Source of the DNA: Alphaproteobacteria bacterium
GTDB taxonomy: Bacteria > Pseudomonadota > Alphaproteobacteria > Rhodobacterales > Rhodobacteraceae
NCBI GenBank assembly: GCA_030424705.1
Contig: JAUHWJ010000096.1
Location: 1 to 7,100, forward strand
DNA length: 7,100 bases
Direction of reading: 5' to 3'
The notes beneath the pieces were generated by a model. The model was not told the DNA's origin. It saw only the letters and a list, made by a program, of their open reading frames with translations, and did no database searches. Positions 6,227-7,100 of the stretch are shown here, piece after piece (position 1 is the first letter of the stretch; each line of letters begins with the position of its first letter). The position numbers and the translations under genes were made by a program.

Positions 6227-7021
6227 ATGACCGAGACCTTCACCCTCATCACCGGCGCCTCCGAGGGCATCGGGCGCGAATTCGCGAAGATCGCGGCGGC
6301 GCGCGGGCGCAATGTGATCCTCTCCGCCCGGAACGCGGAGAAGCTGGAGGCGCTGGCGGCGGAGCTTTCCGCGGAGCATGGCGTTCAGGCCGTGGCGATC
6401 CCCGCCGATCTCGCGGAGCCGGGCGGGGCCGAGGCGCTCTGGGCGAAGGCGAGCGAGGGGCGGAAGATCGACTTTCTCATCAACAATGCCGGCCTCGGCC
6501 GCCACGGCCCCTTCGACGCCGAGACGCCGGGGGATGGCGGCTGGGAGCGAGAGCTCGCCTCGATCCAGGTCAACGTCGTCGCGCTCACTGCGCTGATGAA
6601 GCTGGCGATCCCGCATCTGAAGGAAGCGGAGCGGGGCAGGGTGCTCAACGTCGCCTCGCTCGCCGGGTTCACGCCGGGGCCGGGCATGGCGGTCTATCAT
6701 GCGACGAAGGCCTATGTCGTCTCTCTCAGCCGGGCGGTGAAGGAGGAGCTGGCCGACACCGACGTGACGGTGACGGCGCTCTGCCCCGGCGCGACGGAAT
6801 CGGAGTTCTTCAAGTCGGCCAACATGCGCTCGGCCCGCATCACCCAGATCGGCAAGCCGATGACCGCGCGGGACGTGGCGGAAGAAGGCTATGACGCGGC
6901 GATCCGGGGCGATTCCGTCGCCGTCACCGGCGCGCTCAACATCGTCGCGCGCTGGGCGACGAAGCTGCTGCCGAGCGCGCTCGTCGCGCCGATCACGAAG
7001 AAGGTGCTGGCGAAGGTCTGA
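6227..7021 (+). CDS. Short-chain dehydrogenase/reductase (classical SDR, DltE-like)
   Basis: This is a 264-residue cytosolic NAD(P)-dependent oxidoreductase with a Rossmann fold. The cofactor-binding motif TGASEGIG (9-16) opens the protein. Arg35 in LSARN, after the second strand, suggests NADPH preference. Asp61 (ADL) and NNAG (86-89) follow. The catalytic tetrad appears complete: Asn116, Ser144, Tyr157 and Lys161 (YHATK), then the CPG motif (186-188). The C-terminal 25 residues are hydrophobic and basic (ARWATKLLPSALVAP), perhaps a membrane-association or dimer helix. Homologues are grouped under DltE-type SDRs with unassigned substrates, so no gene symbol is given. The ATG at 6227 is chosen because AGGGAGAG (6214-6221) lies 5 nt upstream and the cofactor motif then falls at the usual position. 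A longer frame from 6080 would overlap pgk. The gene is 67 bp after pgk on the same strand and may be co-transcribed, though pgk does not predict its substrate. Confidence 0.92.
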   Translation: MTETFTLITGASEGIGREFAKIAAARGRNVILSARNAEKLEALAAELSAEHGVQAVAIPADLAEPGGAEALWAKASEGRKIDFLINNAGLGRHGPFDAETPGDGGWERELASIQVNVVALTALMKLAIPHLKEAERGRVLNVASLAGFTPGPGMAVYHATKAYVVSLSRAVKEELADTDVTVTALCPGATESEFFKSANMRSARITQIGKPMTARDVAEEGYDAAIRGDSVAVTGALNIVARWATKLLPSALVAPITKKVLAKV

Positions 7022-7045
7022 CGCGGGCCCCTTTCGCGCTATCTC
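7018..7045 (+). promoter_or_regulatory. Possible promoter for the gene starting at 7067
   Basis: CTGACG (7018-7023, four of six matches to TTGACA, overlapping the reductase stop) and TATCTC (7040-7045, three to four matches to TATAAT) are separated by 16 nt. The spacing and the GCGCTATCT context, shared with the element before 6227, make a sigma70-type promoter plausible but unproven. The alternative is read-through from the reductase gene 45 bp upstream. Confidence 0.25.
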
Positions 7046-7061
7046 TCCCTGCGAAGGGAGA
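7044..7061 (+). promoter_or_regulatory. Hairpin that encloses the Shine-Dalgarno of the last gene
   Basis: TCTCCCT (7044-7050) pairs perfectly with AGGGAGA (7055-7061) across GCGA, a GNRA-type tetraloop. The Shine-Dalgarno AGGGAG (7055-7060) is the entire 3' arm, so a transcript that includes both arms would hide its ribosome binding site. There is no T-run, so it is not a terminator. Regulation is inferred from structure only. Confidence 0.4.
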
Positions 7062-7066
7062 CCAGC

Positions 7067-7100
7067 ATGAGGCGCGTGATGATCTGGGTAGGGGCGGCGT
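7067..7100 (+). CDS. Start of an unidentified protein gene (first 11 codons)
   Basis: An ATG at 7067 is preceded by AGGGAG at 7055-7060 with a 6-nt spacer, and the frame stays open to the window edge, giving MRRVMIWVGAA. Two arginines followed by a hydrophobic stretch resemble the beginning of a signal peptide or a first membrane helix, so an exported or membrane protein is likely. Eleven residues are too few to name a family. It lies 45 bp after the reductase stop on the same strand and may belong to the same transcription unit. Confidence 0.6.
   Translation, partial: MRRVMIWVGAA

Noticed and set aside
4618..6312. Long minus-strand open frame (564 codons) across pgk
   Set aside because: Its translation is a low-complexity mix rich in Arg, Ala and Gly, as expected opposite a G+C-rich gene. 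The pgk product on the other strand has every conserved motif.
1..7100. A new multi-gene defence, mobile or biosynthetic system
   Set aside because: Every full-length gene belongs to a well-known family (liv-type importer, haloalkane dehalogenase, PGK, SDR). No transposase, integrase, nuclease, toxin-like pair, CRISPR repeat or tRNA-linked attachment site is visible.

Overview
This window looks like an ordinary chromosomal stretch from a G+C-rich alphaproteobacterium. Codons strongly prefer G or C in the third position, and most unselected reading frames stay open, which explains the many long shadow ORFs. The style of the LivFGHM-type transporter, the phosphoglycerate kinase C-terminus ([10 protein letters not shown] variant) and the short intergenic gaps suggest Rhodobacterales or a nearby order. 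That placement is inference, because no rRNA or other taxonomic marker is present.

Region 1 (1-3934, + strand) is a branched-chain-amino-acid-type (HAAT family) ABC importer operon in the order livG (3' end only), livF, livH, livM, livK. The genes are packed tightly: a 4-nt ATGA overlap, then gaps of 9, 1 and 26 nt. This implies one transcript and probable translational coupling. The two ATPases, two permeases and the periplasmic binding protein make a complete importer, although the start of livG and the operon promoter lie outside the window. The transported ligand cannot be read from the sequence. After livK come two hairpins, the second a perfect 10-bp stem capped by a cUUCGg tetraloop, which probably ends the operon.

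Region 2 (3990-4877, - strand) is a haloalkane dehalogenase of the DhlA/DmbB-like subfamily (HLD-I). It is convergent with livK and has an apparently intact catalytic triad and both halide-binding tryptophans. It is separated by a 91-bp divergent intergenic region from pgk, so it is not co-transcribed with any neighbour seen here.

Region 3 (4969-7100, + strand) holds pgk (phosphoglycerate kinase, glycolysis/Calvin cycle/gluconeogenesis), a classical short-chain dehydrogenase/reductase of the DltE-like type, and the first 11 codons of a further gene. A perfect 14-bp palindrome overlaps the pgk stop codon. A GCGCT(T)ATCT element recurs about 20-25 nt upstream of the last two start codons, and the Shine-Dalgarno of the last gene lies inside a perfect 7-bp hairpin.

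I found no mobile element, CRISPR array, tRNA/rRNA or phage gene, and no clear sign of a new multi-gene system. There is no gene-free stretch longer than 300 bases. The observations worth checking are small-scale: the dehalogenase, the palindrome, the SD-sequestering hairpin and the unknown ligand of the binding protein.
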